Source of the DNA: PALSA-1353 sp050012375
Lineage (GTDB): Bacteria; Planctomycetota; Phycisphaerae; Tepidisphaerales; Tepidisphaeraceae
Assembly: GCA_050012375.1 (NCBI GenBank)
Contig: JBEKHH010000004.1
Coordinates: 1-64,000 of the forward strand
Direction of reading: 5' to 3'
Length of the DNA: 64,000 nt
The notes under the pieces are model-generated. The model saw nothing but the letters and a program-made list of their open reading frames with translations, searched no databases and had not been told where the DNA came from. The first letter of the stretch is position 1. The number at the start of each line of letters is the position of its first letter. This document shows, one piece after another, positions 32,924-41,651 of the stretch. A program made the position numbers and the translations under genes.

Positions 32924-34174
32924 ATGCTCGCCCGAATTTCCCTACCAGCCGGCTTTGTTATCTTTAGCGCTCTCGCTTTCGGATGCGCGGAGCAACATCC
33001 ACTATCAAGCTCGGCCCAGCCCCCGAGTCCACAATCGCCTGCTCCGGTCCAATCGAACGCGCAGTATGCTCAAGGCGCCGCCCCCGAGCCCGTGGAAACT
33101 CCCGCCGAGCCGGATGAGGCTTCACTTCTGGCGCGCAAGACATCGGAATATGCGCAGAATGTGACTCCACTTCTCGGCCAGGGCTCGTCTCCCGCCACCC
33201 GGCCGTCGATCGTGCAATGGTCGGACTCCTCGCGGCAGGCGACCCATTCCGACAATTCGCAGCCTGTCGATCGGTCGCCGATCGCCAATCGGCCCGTTAC
33301 CCTCGCCGCCGACCACCTCAAGGAAGACACCAGCCTTCCCCTGATCCTTCCCGAGAGCGCCGATCAGATCTCCCAGGCTTCGCACGACAACTCCACGGCG
33401 CCGGTCGCCATCCCAACCGATGAGTATGAGCTGAGCCTTCAGAAGCTGGTGCGCGATTATCCGCGCGACCTTGGCAACCAGCTCGACTATCAGCTCCTCC
33501 GCTTTGTCCGCGACGAGCCGACTCCCGAACTCTCCAACGTCACCCAGCTTTCCGACGAGGATCGGGACATTCTGCTGGCGCTGATGGACGGGCTGAACAA
33601 CTTCCGCGCCGCGGCGCGCAGCGACGGAAATCTCATGCTCAATCGCAAGATCCAGCCGCTGCTGGAAATGGCCGACCGCCTCCGCTCTGAAGCCCAGCTT
33701 GCCATCCCCACCGTCGCCTTCTGCTCGCAGGTCAGCAGTTACGGCGTCTATCGGCCGATGCCGTCGTCGCGCTTCCCCGCCGGCAGGAACAACGATCTCA
33801 TCGTCTATTGCGAGGCCGCCAACTTCACTTCCGTCCAGGGCAGCGACCGCCTCTGGCGAACCCGGCTCAAACAGGACATGGTTCTGTACACCGACACGGG
33901 CCTGGCCATCTGGCCGGAGAAACCGAACGCCGCCACGTTCGTCGATGAATCCCGCAATCGCCGCCACGACTTTTTCATCTCGCGCCGCGTGCAGCTTCCC
34001 TCCTCCCTGGCGGCAGGCAAATACGTGCTGAAGATCACGCTGACCGATGAAGAGTCCAACCGGATCGTCGAGGCCGGCGCCCCGTTGGAGATTGTTGCCA
34101 CCGCCAGTTCCTCCGACGCCGCCATGCCGGCGGGCGATCGCACGGAACTGCCGTTGCCAGTCCTTTCGCCATAA
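32924..34174 (+). CDS. Putative lipoprotein, unknown, paired with the PEGA/TolB-like gene
   Basis: 416 aa from the ATG giving MLARISLPAGFVIFSALAFGC, a lipoprotein signal with Cys at about 21. I prefer this to the in-frame ATG 15 codons upstream because it places the signal correctly and AAGGA lies at a good distance. After a Pro/Ser/Gln-rich linker (about 22-140), a folded part begins near VAIPTDEYELSLQKLVRDYP and ends in a beta-rich domain with VIYCEAANFTSVQGSD-type strands (key part: IVYCEAANF). No named family. The next gene, 65 nt on, is also a lipoprotein. Confidence 0.7.
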   Translation: MLARISLPAGFVIFSALAFGCAEQHPLSSSAQPPSPQSPAPVQSNAQYAQGAAPEPVETPAEPDEASLLARKTSEYAQNVTPLLGQGSSPATRPSIVQWSDSSRQATHSDNSQPVDRSPIANRPVTLAADHLKEDTSLPLILPESADQISQASHDNSTAPVAIPTDEYELSLQKLVRDYPRDLGNQLDYQLLRFVRDEPTPELSNVTQLSDEDRDILLALMDGLNNFRAAARSDGNLMLNRKIQPLLEMADRLRSEAQLAIPTVAFCSQVSSYGVYRPMPSSRFPAGRNNDLIVYCEAANFTSVQGSDRLWRTRLKQDMVLYTDTGLAIWPEKPNAATFVDESRNRRHDFFISRRVQLPSSLAAGKYVLKITLTDEESNRIVEAGAPLEIVATASSSDAAMPAGDRTELPLPVLSP

Positions 34175-34239
34175 GCCGGCATTCTATTGCCCCGGCCCGC
34201 CATTTCAGCTACACCAATTGGCAGGTCGGGAACACGTTT

Positions 34240-36243
34240 ATGCGTTGGTTCGGCATCCCATGCCTGCTATTGCTTACCGCCTGCGCCACCACGCGGCAGA
34301 TCACCATCACCGCCCGGCCGTCCGACAGCGTCATCTCTGTCGATAACGGCATCCAGCGCGGCATGGGCCAACTGATCGCCACGGTTAAGTTCAAGAACGC
34401 CGGCGACACCCATACCGCCACCGCTTCCCGACGTGGTTATCCCGACAAGACCATCACGCTTTCCCGGGATGAGACGCCCGGCCTCGTTGAAGTCGATCTC
34501 GAGCCTTACCGCCGAAAACTCACCTTCTCCGTCGTTCCCATCCCGGCGATCATCATGGTGGACGGCTCGCCCATCGTCACCGGACCGGTCTCGCAGACCA
34601 GCGCCACGGAGACCTTCACGCTCGACGAACAGGACAATTGGACCCGGTACACCGTTGTCGCCACCCGCGAAGGCTGGGACCCGGCCAAGATGACCGTCAC
34701 GTGGACCGATCCCGTCGCCGACTACGTCCTCCAACTACAGCCCAAGCGCAAGGATGTGGTCGTCACCACGAATCCGCCGGGAGCTTCGGTCTCTCTGGAC
34801 GGCAACGACATTGGACCGAGCCCCGCCATGGCCAGGGCCCTGGCCTTCCCGTTCGACAACAGCAACAACGAATATCCCACTCACCGGATCCGCGTGTACA
34901 AAGCCGGCTACGATCCGATTGACAAGGATATCTCCTGGGACACCGGCAAGACCTCGTATCAGATCGATCTGATCCCGCACCAGAAGATCGTCCGCATTCT
35001 GACCGATCCAGCCGGCGCTACCGCCACGATCAACGGCAACCCAGTCCCGCCCGGACCCGACGGCGTCCCGACGGCGCAGCTGACCTACACGCCCATCAAC
35101 GACAACGGCGATCTGCCCGTTTACACGGCCGTCATCACCAAGAAGACCGCCGAAACGGAGTGGTATCCCACGAACCTGTCCATTCCCTGGCAGGAAGGCC
35201 GCAGCGAATACTCCGCCACGCTTCGCGAGATCATGACCCGGCGCGTCGGGCTGCTGAGCATTGACCTGCAGCGCGACTCCGACGGCGCCTGGCAAATCGT
35301 CCCGGTGCCGAGCGACACGCTGGCGATGAAAGACATCAGCGAAAGCCCCGGCCGCGACCCGCCATCCCTGCTTTTCCAGGCCCCCAAGGGTTCGAGCATC
35401 GGATCCCTGGCCGTCAATCCCAATGGGAACCAGATCGCTTTCGTGCTGGTCTCGGGCACAAACAAGCTGGACCTGCGCACGCAAATAATGGCCCTGAGCA
35501 CAACGGGCCCGAACAACGTCCAGGAAATCACGGACGGCAAATCGCTGGATATCATGCCGTCGTTCACACCCGACGGCGCCCAGATTGTCTTCGCCTCCAA
35601 TCGGGCCGGACGACGGCTAAACGTCTGGCGAAAGAGCCTCGACGGGGCCGTCGGCATCGAACAGCTTACCTTCGGCAATGAGCAGGACCTCTGGCCGATG
35701 ATCGACGCGGCGCCCAAGCCGCGGCTCTTTTACGAAGTCCTCTCCGACAGCCAGGCCGACCCCCAGCTCTACATGTCCCCCATCGACGGCGCCTCCCGCA
35801 CTGACCTGGCCAACATTCCCGTCAGCCAGCCGCGGATCAGCCCGCGCGCCGATGCCATCCTCTTCACCAGCGTGAATCAGCGCACGGGAAATCGGGAAGT
35901 CTATAAGATCTCCGACCGCGGCGGCGGCACCATCTGCATCACCAACGATCCAGACTCCGATTGTTACGACCCCGCGTGGTCCAGGGACGGCAGCACCATC
36001 GCCTTCACTTGTGACCGAGGCTTTGCCACGTATCCGGTCATGGACAACGGCCAGGTGGTTGACCAGCGCCACCGCAACCTCGACATCTGGACCGTGGACC
36101 TGACCCACCCCGAAAAACAGGTCCAGATCACCACCAACGGCAGTGCCGACGACTGCCCCGTCTGGGACCCCAGCGGAGACTACATCTATTTCCGCAGCAA
36201 CCGCGGCGGGCAGTGGGGAATCTGGAAGATTCCGGTGAAGTGA
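34240..36243 (+). CDS. Lipoprotein with PEGA repeats and a TolB-like beta-propeller
   Basis: 667 aa. Lipobox LLLTACA at the start (Cys about 12). About four PEGA-type repeats follow (about 17-330), for example RQITITARPSDSVISVDNG, VVVTTNPPGASVSLDGNDIG and VRILTDPAGATATINGNPV. The C-terminal part (about 385-660) has WD40-like/PD40 propeller blades: MPSFTPDGAQIVFASNRAG, VSQPRISPRADAILFTS and DPAWSRDGSTIAFTCDRG. PEGA domains are surface-associated and the propeller resembles TolB. A cell-envelope scaffold is likely; partner unknown. It is convergent with the yihY-like gene, separated by a 28-bp inverted repeat. Confidence 0.85.
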   Translation: MRWFGIPCLLLLTACATTRQITITARPSDSVISVDNGIQRGMGQLIATVKFKNAGDTHTATASRRGYPDKTITLSRDETPGLVEVDLEPYRRKLTFSVVPIPAIIMVDGSPIVTGPVSQTSATETFTLDEQDNWTRYTVVATREGWDPAKMTVTWTDPVADYVLQLQPKRKDVVVTTNPPGASVSLDGNDIGPSPAMARALAFPFDNSNNEYPTHRIRVYKAGYDPIDKDISWDTGKTSYQIDLIPHQKIVRILTDPAGATATINGNPVPPGPDGVPTAQLTYTPINDNGDLPVYTAVITKKTAETEWYPTNLSIPWQEGRSEYSATLREIMTRRVGLLSIDLQRDSDGAWQIVPVPSDTLAMKDISESPGRDPPSLLFQAPKGSSIGSLAVNPNGNQIAFVLVSGTNKLDLRTQIMALSTTGPNNVQEITDGKSLDIMPSFTPDGAQIVFASNRAGRRLNVWRKSLDGAVGIEQLTFGNEQDLWPMIDAAPKPRLFYEVLSDSQADPQLYMSPIDGASRTDLANIPVSQPRISPRADAILFTSVNQRTGNREVYKISDRGGGTICITNDPDSDCYDPAWSRDGSTIAFTCDRGFATYPVMDNGQVVDQRHRNLDIWTVDLTHPEKQVQITTNGSADDCPVWDPSGDYIYFRSNRGGQWGIWKIPVK

Positions 36244-36269
36244 GGAGCGAAAGGCCGAAATCCGAAAGG

Positions 36270-36392
36270 CCGAAATCCGAAACCAGAATGACGAATCAAT
36301 GACTGAAACCCGAATGACCGAATGACGAAGCGCTCTTCGTTTCTGGTTTCTGATTTCGGGCTTGATTCGTCATTCTGGTTTCGGATTTCCGG
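36270..36392. repeat. Long inverted repeat between convergent genes
   Basis: A perfect 28-nt arm at 36272-36299 reappears as its reverse complement at 36362-36389, with about 62 nt between. The arm is built of the same GAAATCCGAAACC/AATGACGAATC units seen elsewhere. Inside lies a small hairpin (CGAAG/CTTCG around 36325-36338) and further imperfect complementarity. On RNA from either strand it would form a long stem, so it may terminate both genes. Confidence 0.8.
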
Positions 36393-36414
36393 TTTTCCTC
36401 ATTCGGGTTTTTCC

Positions 36415-37395
36415 TCACAGTTCCTGCGCCATCTCCGGCAAGCCCGGCGAAGCTCCCTTCGGCCGGCCGGTGAAGTCGGTTGACCCCGACGGCACGCCCA
36501 GCCGCTCGAAATCGATCTCGCTGTTGATTTCCGCCCCGATCAGCAGCACCAGCCCGTCGAGGTAGAAAAACAGCAGCAGAATCGCCACGCCGCCCACCGC
36601 GCCGTAGGTCTGGTCATATCGCGCAAAGCGATCGACGTAGAACCGGAACGCGATGTCGAGCACGATCCAAACCAGGGCGCTGAACACCGCCCCGGGGCTG
36701 AGCAACTGAAACCGCTGGCGAATTGCCGGGCCGAAATAGTAAATGATCGAGAGGACGAAAATCGCCAGCATCAGCGACAGCACGTACCGCGCCCCATCAA
36801 ACATCAGCGCCATCGGCCCGGTGAGAACGCGCCGGTAGCGCAGCCACGCCTCCACGGCTTCGCCGATCGGCAACAAGACAATGATCGCCAGCACGCAGAT
36901 CGCCACTCCGATGGTCAGGGCGATGGCCAGCGCCCGCTGCGTGTAATAGGACCGGCCGGTTTTGACGTCATAGCACTTGTCCAGGGCCGACATGGTCATG
37001 GACATCCCGCCGCTGGCCACCCACACGCTGACCGCCAGGCCGATTACCAGCCATCCGCGTCGCGGCTGCTGCATGACCGAATCGACGTTGTCGTTGATCG
37101 TGTGGGCCGCTTTCCCCAGCATGGAGGTGATGAAATCGGATATCATCCGATGCGCGGATTGCTTGGCGCTGGTCGGCAGATAGGGCACCAGGCTCAGAAG
37201 AAGGATCAGAAACGGGAAGACGGAAAACAGCCACGAATACGCCAGGGCCGAGGCCCAGACAAAAATCCCGTCTTCGCAGATCTGCTGCCAGACGCGATTA
37301 ATAAACGCCCACGTTCCATAGGAGCGCATCACCGGGACAACGTCGCGCAGGCTGGCCATAGCTCGAATTGTTGAACGTTCGGGGCGGAAATGCAA
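36415..37395 (-). CDS. YihY/BrkB family inner-membrane protein
   Basis: 326 aa with about six transmembrane helices. Family features: IFVWASALAYSWLFSVFPFL near the first helix, VWVASGGMSMTMSALDKCYD, and the late YGAVGGVAILLLFFYLDGLV with LIGAEINSEI. YihY proteins were once called RNase BN by error; their true role (transport or envelope) is unknown. Precedes msrQ by 15 nt on the same strand (msrQ upstream), so the two may be co-transcribed. Confidence 0.9.
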   Translation of the reverse strand: MHFRPERSTIRAMASLRDVVPVMRSYGTWAFINRVWQQICEDGIFVWASALAYSWLFSVFPFLILLLSLVPYLPTSAKQSAHRMISDFITSMLGKAAHTINDNVDSVMQQPRRGWLVIGLAVSVWVASGGMSMTMSALDKCYDVKTGRSYYTQRALAIALTIGVAICVLAIIVLLPIGEAVEAWLRYRRVLTGPMALMFDGARYVLSLMLAIFVLSIIYYFGPAIRQRFQLLSPGAVFSALVWIVLDIAFRFYVDRFARYDQTYGAVGGVAILLLFFYLDGLVLLIGAEINSEIDFERLGVPSGSTDFTGRPKGASPGLPEMAQEL

Positions 37396-37410
37396 TCGGG
37401 AATCCGCCGT

Positions 37411-38034
37411 CTACGCGTTACCGGCCCCCGTGATCGCCCGCGCCCTGCGCAGCTCCGCCAACTGCCAGGCGACGAGGCGATACCCGAGCAAGAGGGCGAC
37501 CACGGCCGCGAAGACCTTCTGGTACGGACCAACCACCTTGCCGTTCTTCCAGAAATGGATGGCTGCCGCGATCGCCACGATATAGACGAGCTTGTGCAGC
37601 CGCTTCCATTTCGCCGCCCCCAGGCGTTTGATCATGCCATTGGTCGAAGTCAGAGCCAGCGGAACCATCAGCAGAAGCGCGGTCATCCCGTAAAATATGA
37701 ATGGGTGATCCACGGCGTCCCAGAACACCGCGGTCACATTCAACGATTGCTGGAATGCGAAATAGATCAGCAGGTGCATTACGCCATAGAAAAACGCGTA
37801 CAACCCCAGCATCCGGCGAAAATGGCTCAGCCAGTTCCACCCGGTGATCTTCCGCACCGGCGTGACCGCCAGCGTGAGCGTGATAAAGATAATCGCGACA
37901 AATCCGGTGACGTGAATGGCATGATTCACCGGATTCGCCCCGAGTTGATGCCAATACGCGTCCCAAGCGAGCATGGCCAGCGGCACGGCGCCGTTGACCA
38001 GGACGACGAACTTGGCGAATGCCGGATCTTTCAT
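37411..38034 (-). CDS. msrQ: MsrQ, heme-binding membrane subunit of methionine sulfoxide reductase
   Basis: 207 aa, six-helix ferric-reductase-like domain that passes quinone electrons to periplasmic MsrP. Typical segments: HVTGFVAIIFITLTLAVTPV, RRMLGLYAFFYGVMHLLIYF with heme-ligand histidines, and KRLHKLVYIVAIAAAIHFWK. It lies downstream of msrP with a 201-nt gap that holds an inverted repeat rather than a gene. Confidence 0.9.
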   Translation of the reverse strand: MKDPAFAKFVVLVNGAVPLAMLAWDAYWHQLGANPVNHAIHVTGFVAIIFITLTLAVTPVRKITGWNWLSHFRRMLGLYAFFYGVMHLLIYFAFQQSLNVTAVFWDAVDHPFIFYGMTALLLMVPLALTSTNGMIKRLGAAKWKRLHKLVYIVAIAAAIHFWKNGKVVGPYQKVFAAVVALLLGYRLVAWQLAELRRARAITGAGNA

Positions 38035-38075
38035 CGACTAGCCCAATTCAACATTCACCGCCCGCGAGTACGCTA

Positions 38076-38207
38076 GAGATCGCCGAGAACGCGCAGAAAA
38101 CGGGGGTTTACCATCTCTGGCGCGCTGAGCGCAATTTGAATCTCCAGCAAAATGCTTGCACAGAAACAGCAATTCTCTATCGCCTTCTCAGCGTTCTCCG
38201 CGATCTC
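38076..38207. repeat. Imperfect inverted repeat in the msrP-msrQ gap
   Basis: GAGATCGCCGAGAACGC at 38076-38092 is matched, with one mismatch, by the reverse complement of 38191-38207. The unit (GAGATCGC-GAGAACGC) resembles the CGCAGAGAAGACGCGGAG run at 39380-39400. It may form a stem of about 17 bp. Confidence 0.6.
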
Positions 38208-38235
38208 GAGCGAAGCGGGCGGTAAAAAATCCGGA

Positions 38236-39291
38236 CTAAAAGTTCGCCCGCAAATCCATCCCCGCATACATCGACGCCACCTCATCGGCATAACCGTTGA
38301 ACATCAGCGTCGGGCGGACGCCCACGCCGATCCTCCGCTCCGTCGCCTGGCTCCAGCGCGGATGATCCACGTTTGGATTCACGCTGGCGTAAAACCCATA
38401 TTCATCGGGCGCGGCGGCGCTCCAGGTCGTCGGCGGCTGTGCGGCGCGCAGCTCAATCTTGACGATCGACTTGATTCCCTTGAACCCATATTTCCACGGA
38501 ACCACCAGCCTGACGGGCGCTCCATCCTGCGGCGGCAGTTGCTTGCCGTAAATCCCGCTGGCCAGGATCGTCAGCGGATGCATCGCTTCATCCATCCGCA
38601 GCCCCTCAACATATGGCCAATCCAATATCCCGCTGCTTTGATTGGGCATGCGTTTCGGATCGAACAGGGTTTGAAACGCGACATACTTCGCGCCGCTGAG
38701 CGGCTCGACGCGATCCAGCAGCTTGAAGAGCGAAAACCCGTCCCAGGGAATGACCATCGACCAAGCCTCGACGCAGCGCATGCGATAGACCCGCTCCTCC
38801 GGCCGCGCGATCTTCAGCAGATCACCTAAATCGAACACCCTCGGCTTGCGGCACAACCCGCCGACGCTCACCTGCCACGGCCGGGTGACAAAACCTTCCG
38901 CCGCCGAAGCGACGGATTCCTTGTCGGTCGAGAACTCGTAGAAATTGTTGTAATTGGTGATGTCCTGAAAGGTCGTTCGCGGCTCGTCGGTGACGAACCC
39001 GGCGGTGGTTTCGGGCGCGAGCGCGGTCGTCGGGCTTGATGCCTGCCCGGTTGCCTTTCCCGGGGCCGGCAACGTCGCGGGCGGGTTCGCCAATACGATA
39101 TCCGGCAGGTCTTCCAGCGATTGGCTGGCCCATTTCGGCTTCGGCGGGGAATTCAACTCCCGGTAAACCCAACCCGTCGCCACGGCGGTGGCGGCGACGA
39201 CGCCGGCGCGCATGAAATTCCTGCGATTGAGATAAGTGGTCTCAGGCGTGATCTCACTGCCGGCGATGGGCGGCGGCTTCTTGATGAACAT
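38236..39291 (-). CDS. msrP: MsrP, periplasmic protein-methionine-sulfoxide reductase catalytic subunit
   Basis: 351 aa molybdopterin protein that repairs oxidised methionines outside the cytoplasm. Twin-arginine signal NRRNFMRAGVVAATAVATGW (about 22-41). Mo-ligating Cys in MRCVEAWSMVIPWDGF, plus the oxidoreductase molybdopterin-domain strands WQVSVGGLCRKP and VPWKYGFKGIKSI. The membrane partner msrQ is downstream. 3' of the gene is the repeat-bearing gap. Confidence 0.93.
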   Translation of the reverse strand: MFIKKPPPIAGSEITPETTYLNRRNFMRAGVVAATAVATGWVYRELNSPPKPKWASQSLEDLPDIVLANPPATLPAPGKATGQASSPTTALAPETTAGFVTDEPRTTFQDITNYNNFYEFSTDKESVASAAEGFVTRPWQVSVGGLCRKPRVFDLGDLLKIARPEERVYRMRCVEAWSMVIPWDGFSLFKLLDRVEPLSGAKYVAFQTLFDPKRMPNQSSGILDWPYVEGLRMDEAMHPLTILASGIYGKQLPPQDGAPVRLVVPWKYGFKGIKSIVKIELRAAQPPTTWSAAAPDEYGFYASVNPNVDHPRWSQATERRIGVGVRPTLMFNGYADEVASMYAGMDLRANF

Positions 39292-39890
39292 GGCGATCCA
39301 ATGATAGCCGTTTTACTGACCACATTTTGTTTCGGTCCGATGCAACCCCGATGTAATCGGGACCTTCGGCCGCGGAGGTCGCTGAGGTCGCAGAGAAGAC
39401 GCGGAGTCCCGGCGCGCCGGGATTAGCCACGGCTCCAATTCCTGACGCTCTTTTCTCCGTTTTCGCGTCAAAAATGTCCCACTCGATGCCAAAATGTCCC
39501 ATTTAGGGGGGGGGAGGGGGGGTACGCTTCGCGAGACAGTGGAGCAGTAGACAGTAGAGCAGTGGCAAGAGGGAAGAATCCATATGGTTCGCGAGAGAGC
39601 AGAACAGTAGAAAGTTGAGAGTAGAAAAGGGGGGGCGTCATTGGTCATTTGTCACTCGTCATTTGGCGCTCCATGGAAGCGGGCAGCTAGACCGTGGGCG
39701 CGGAGCGAGCAACACGGCGTTGCCCGTCATCCGATCGGTCCGAACTAATACCTAACATTTATCGGGTTTGCAAGGATAAAATTTGGAGATTTTTTGGAGC
39801 GATGGAAGCGATATATGTTTGAATTTCTCGCGGATATTCAAAAGAGCCCACGATTGGTGAATCACGGACCGTGTCGATAAGTTGAAGTAA
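39292..39890. other. Non-coding accessory stretch upstream of msrP
   Basis: About 600 nt without a gene. It holds: a CGCGGAGGTCGCTGAGG-type run (39370-39400); two AAAATGTCCCA copies 20 nt apart (39471, 39491); a G-tract of nine G, A, seven G at 39506-39522; two related runs of GCAGTAG/ACAGTAG units (39531-39573 and 39591-39628); another G7 at 39629-39635; and CATTGGTCATTTGTCACTCGTC units at 39637-39667. The last 150 nt before the NERD gene are AT-rich. Confidence 0.6.
39637..39667. repeat. CATTGGTCATTTGTC short-unit repeat
   Basis: About three imperfect 10-nt units (GTCATTGGTC, ATTTGTCACTC, GTCATTTGGC). Same unit type as 23122-23155 and 60010-60052. Confidence 0.6.
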
Positions 39891-40664
39891 ATGGCAATCA
39901 CTTACGATGGCGGAAAGGCGGGTCAACACGCCAAGCGTACCGCGTTCCAGCACAGTAAACGCATCATCTGGCTCAGTATGTTCGGAGTGCTTGCGGCAGG
40001 CACTTTGTTGGGTTTTATAGTGGCAGCTTATCTTCAATGGCTGTATGGCCCGTTTGGCTGGATGCGAGCTCATGTGATTCTATTTGCGGCGTTGGAAGGC
40101 ACCCTTGGATTTGCAGTTATCTTCGGACTTCGCGGCCTGGACAAACACGCGGATCGCCTTGCGGTCGAGCGAATTAAGTGGCTACGTGGTGGCCAAGGTG
40201 AGGCGTTGGTCGCATGGTATCTGAATGATCTCCCGAGCACTTGGCACGTGTTCCACAACGTCAAGCTTTGGAAGGACGGCGATCTTGACCACGTGCTGAT
40301 CGGACCCGGCGGCCTGTTTTGCATTTCCACGAAAGCCAATCGCGGACTTTATACGGCTGCGCCGGACGGAAAATACCTTTTGAACGGGGAGGAAACGAAT
40401 CACATCCACGAAGCGCAACGACTCGCAATGCAATTGAAGGACAGGCTCACTGGAATTCTCGGCGCGGTGCGATGGATTCAGCCTGTGCTAATTGCACCGA
40501 TTGCGTACATCGGATTTCAAACCTTCCAAGATCGCGCATGGGTACTGCACGAGGGGAATCTGCGCGACATATTTTTGGATGAGGCGCACAAATTCAACAC
40601 CGCCGAAATCGAACGATATGCCAAGGCGGTCAAAATGATTGTAGACGGTGCGAGCGACCATTAG
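39891..40664 (+). CDS. Membrane-anchored NERD-domain protein
   Basis: 257 aa. Two transmembrane helices (about 25-48 and 60-80, IIWLSMFGVLAAGTLLGFIV first). A NERD (nuclease-related) domain at about 100-180: GQGEALVAWYLNDLPSTWHV, then the core DLDHVLIGPGGLFCISTKAN with the expected D...K pattern. NERD domains are found in putative nucleases of plasmid, phage or defence context; activity here is not proven. It lies isolated, in lower-GC sequence, next to higBA, suggesting acquired DNA. Confidence 0.8.
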   Translation: MAITYDGGKAGQHAKRTAFQHSKRIIWLSMFGVLAAGTLLGFIVAAYLQWLYGPFGWMRAHVILFAALEGTLGFAVIFGLRGLDKHADRLAVERIKWLRGGQGEALVAWYLNDLPSTWHVFHNVKLWKDGDLDHVLIGPGGLFCISTKANRGLYTAAPDGKYLLNGEETNHIHEAQRLAMQLKDRLTGILGAVRWIQPVLIAPIAYIGFQTFQDRAWVLHEGNLRDIFLDEAHKFNTAEIERYAKAVKMIVDGASDH

Positions 40665-40761
40665 GAAGAAAATGCACAAACGCGGTCTTAGCTGATGTCC
40701 TCGGCGCTGCCAATGGTGCGGATGGAATTCTGCAATCCAAGGCGCTGCGACAGGTCGCTGC

Positions 40762-41052
40762 TCACGCGGCGATCGGCGAGACTTTGAGTTTCTTGAGCTT
40801 CGAACGCGCCTTCCACAGGTCGTATTGCATTTGCTGGCTCAGCCAGGACTCCGGCGTGGTTTTGAAAGCGATCGACAGGCGGATGGCCATTTCGGGACTG
40901 ACCCCTGACTTTCCGTTGAGCAATTCCGAAAGGCCCTTGCGAGTGACGCCCAGGGCCTTGGCAGCCGCGGTGACGGAAAGCCCCAGCGGCACAAGGCAAA
41001 GTTCTCGAATGACTTGGCCGGGATGTGGGGGATTGTGCATGTGCAGGCTCAT
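40762..41052 (-). CDS. higA: HigA-family antitoxin
   Basis: 96 aa. XRE-type helix-turn-helix in family context: HNPPHPGQVIRELCLVPLGL then SVTAAAKALGVTRKGLSELLNGKSG (recognition helix around VTRKGLSELL) and PEMAIRLSIAFKTTPESWL. Neutralises HigB and represses the operon by binding upstream. Follows higB by 11 nt; toxin-first order is normal for hig. Confidence 0.93.
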   Translation of the reverse strand: MSLHMHNPPHPGQVIRELCLVPLGLSVTAAAKALGVTRKGLSELLNGKSGVSPEMAIRLSIAFKTTPESWLSQQMQYDLWKARSKLKKLKVSPIAA

Positions 41053-41063
41053 GTTCTGCTCCT

Positions 41064-41342
41064 TTAGTGATAGTCCAGGTAATCGACATCGGCCGCGTCG
41101 TCGCCGTCAAATCGGAAGACCACTCTCCAGTTGCCGCTCACATCGACGGCAAAATATCCCTTCAAGCCGCCCTTGAGAGGGTGCAGCCTCAAGCCGGGCA
41201 GCGCCATATCGCCAGGTCTTCGCGAAGCGGAAAGCCGGGCGAGAATCAATTGAAGCCTCTTGGCATGATCGGCGCGGATTCCCGACGCGCTTCCAGTGAC
41301 GAAGAATTTTTCCAGCCCTTTATGCCTGAACGACTGGATCAT
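41064..41342 (-). CDS. higB: HigB-family toxin (RelE/ParE superfamily)
   Basis: 92 aa ribosome-dependent mRNA interferase. Family core: SFRHKGLEKFFVTGSASGI, HAKRLQLILARL and the C-terminal YFAVDVSGNWRVVFRFDGDD with the usual RVVF strand. Complete length. A consensus promoter with an overlapping palindrome ends only about 11 nt before the ATG. Confidence 0.93.
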   Translation of the reverse strand: MIQSFRHKGLEKFFVTGSASGIRADHAKRLQLILARLSASRRPGDMALPGLRLHPLKGGLKGYFAVDVSGNWRVVFRFDGDDAADVDYLDYH

Positions 41343-41353
41343 TTTGTGGCCAG

Positions 41354-41382
41354 ATTGTAACCTGATACGTTACAGGTGTCAA
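41354..41382 (-). promoter_or_regulatory. higBA promoter with palindromic operator
   Basis: On the minus strand, TTGACA (41377-41382), a 17-nt spacer and TACAAT (41354-41359). The spacer is almost entirely an 18-nt palindrome at 41360-41377 with ACCTG/CAGGT arms (14 of 18 positions symmetrical), a likely HigA binding site. The leader would be only a few nt. Confidence 0.8.
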
Positions 41383-41538
41383 GCTGTTTTGTTTCGGCAA
41401 TCGAGGGGGTGCACGGCAATCGCATGTTAACCTGCTTATCCCCTCTCGCCGGACTTCGACGAATTCAATCGAGCCGTAATCCAGGGAGAGGGACAGGGAG
41501 AGGCACAGTCCGAACGTCAATAATGCCCCTCACCCCAA

Positions 41539-41568
41539 CCCTCTCCCCATGCGTACATGGGGCGAGGG
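41539..41568. repeat. Palindromic CCCTCTCCCCATG intergenic element
   Basis: CCCTCTCCCCATG pairs with CATGGGGCGAGGG around a 4-nt loop, one mismatch. It is preceded by CCCCTCACCCCAACC, a combination that recurs in intergenic DNA of many bacteria. It lies about 80 nt past the pseudopilin gene's stop, so termination is possible. Confidence 0.6.
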
Positions 41569-41651
41569 GGAACATGCGATTGCCCTGCGAGCGGGTAAAA
41601 GACTGTTTTCCAACACGCATTGGATGGCCCCGCATAGGCGAGACCTGCGGG

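Larger units (their letters stand above)
41343..41651. other. Non-coding stretch between higB and the pseudopilin-like gene
   Basis: About 310 nt. Next to higB it holds the hig promoter/operator. The middle has GGGAGAGGGACAGGGAGAGG, then a palindrome at 41539-41568. The rest shows no gene. Confidence 0.5.

Noticed and set aside
39506..39522. G-tract as a sequencing error
   Set aside because: It is plausible as real, and another G7 lies 107 nt away; cannot be judged from the sequence alone, so only noted within the intergenic entry.
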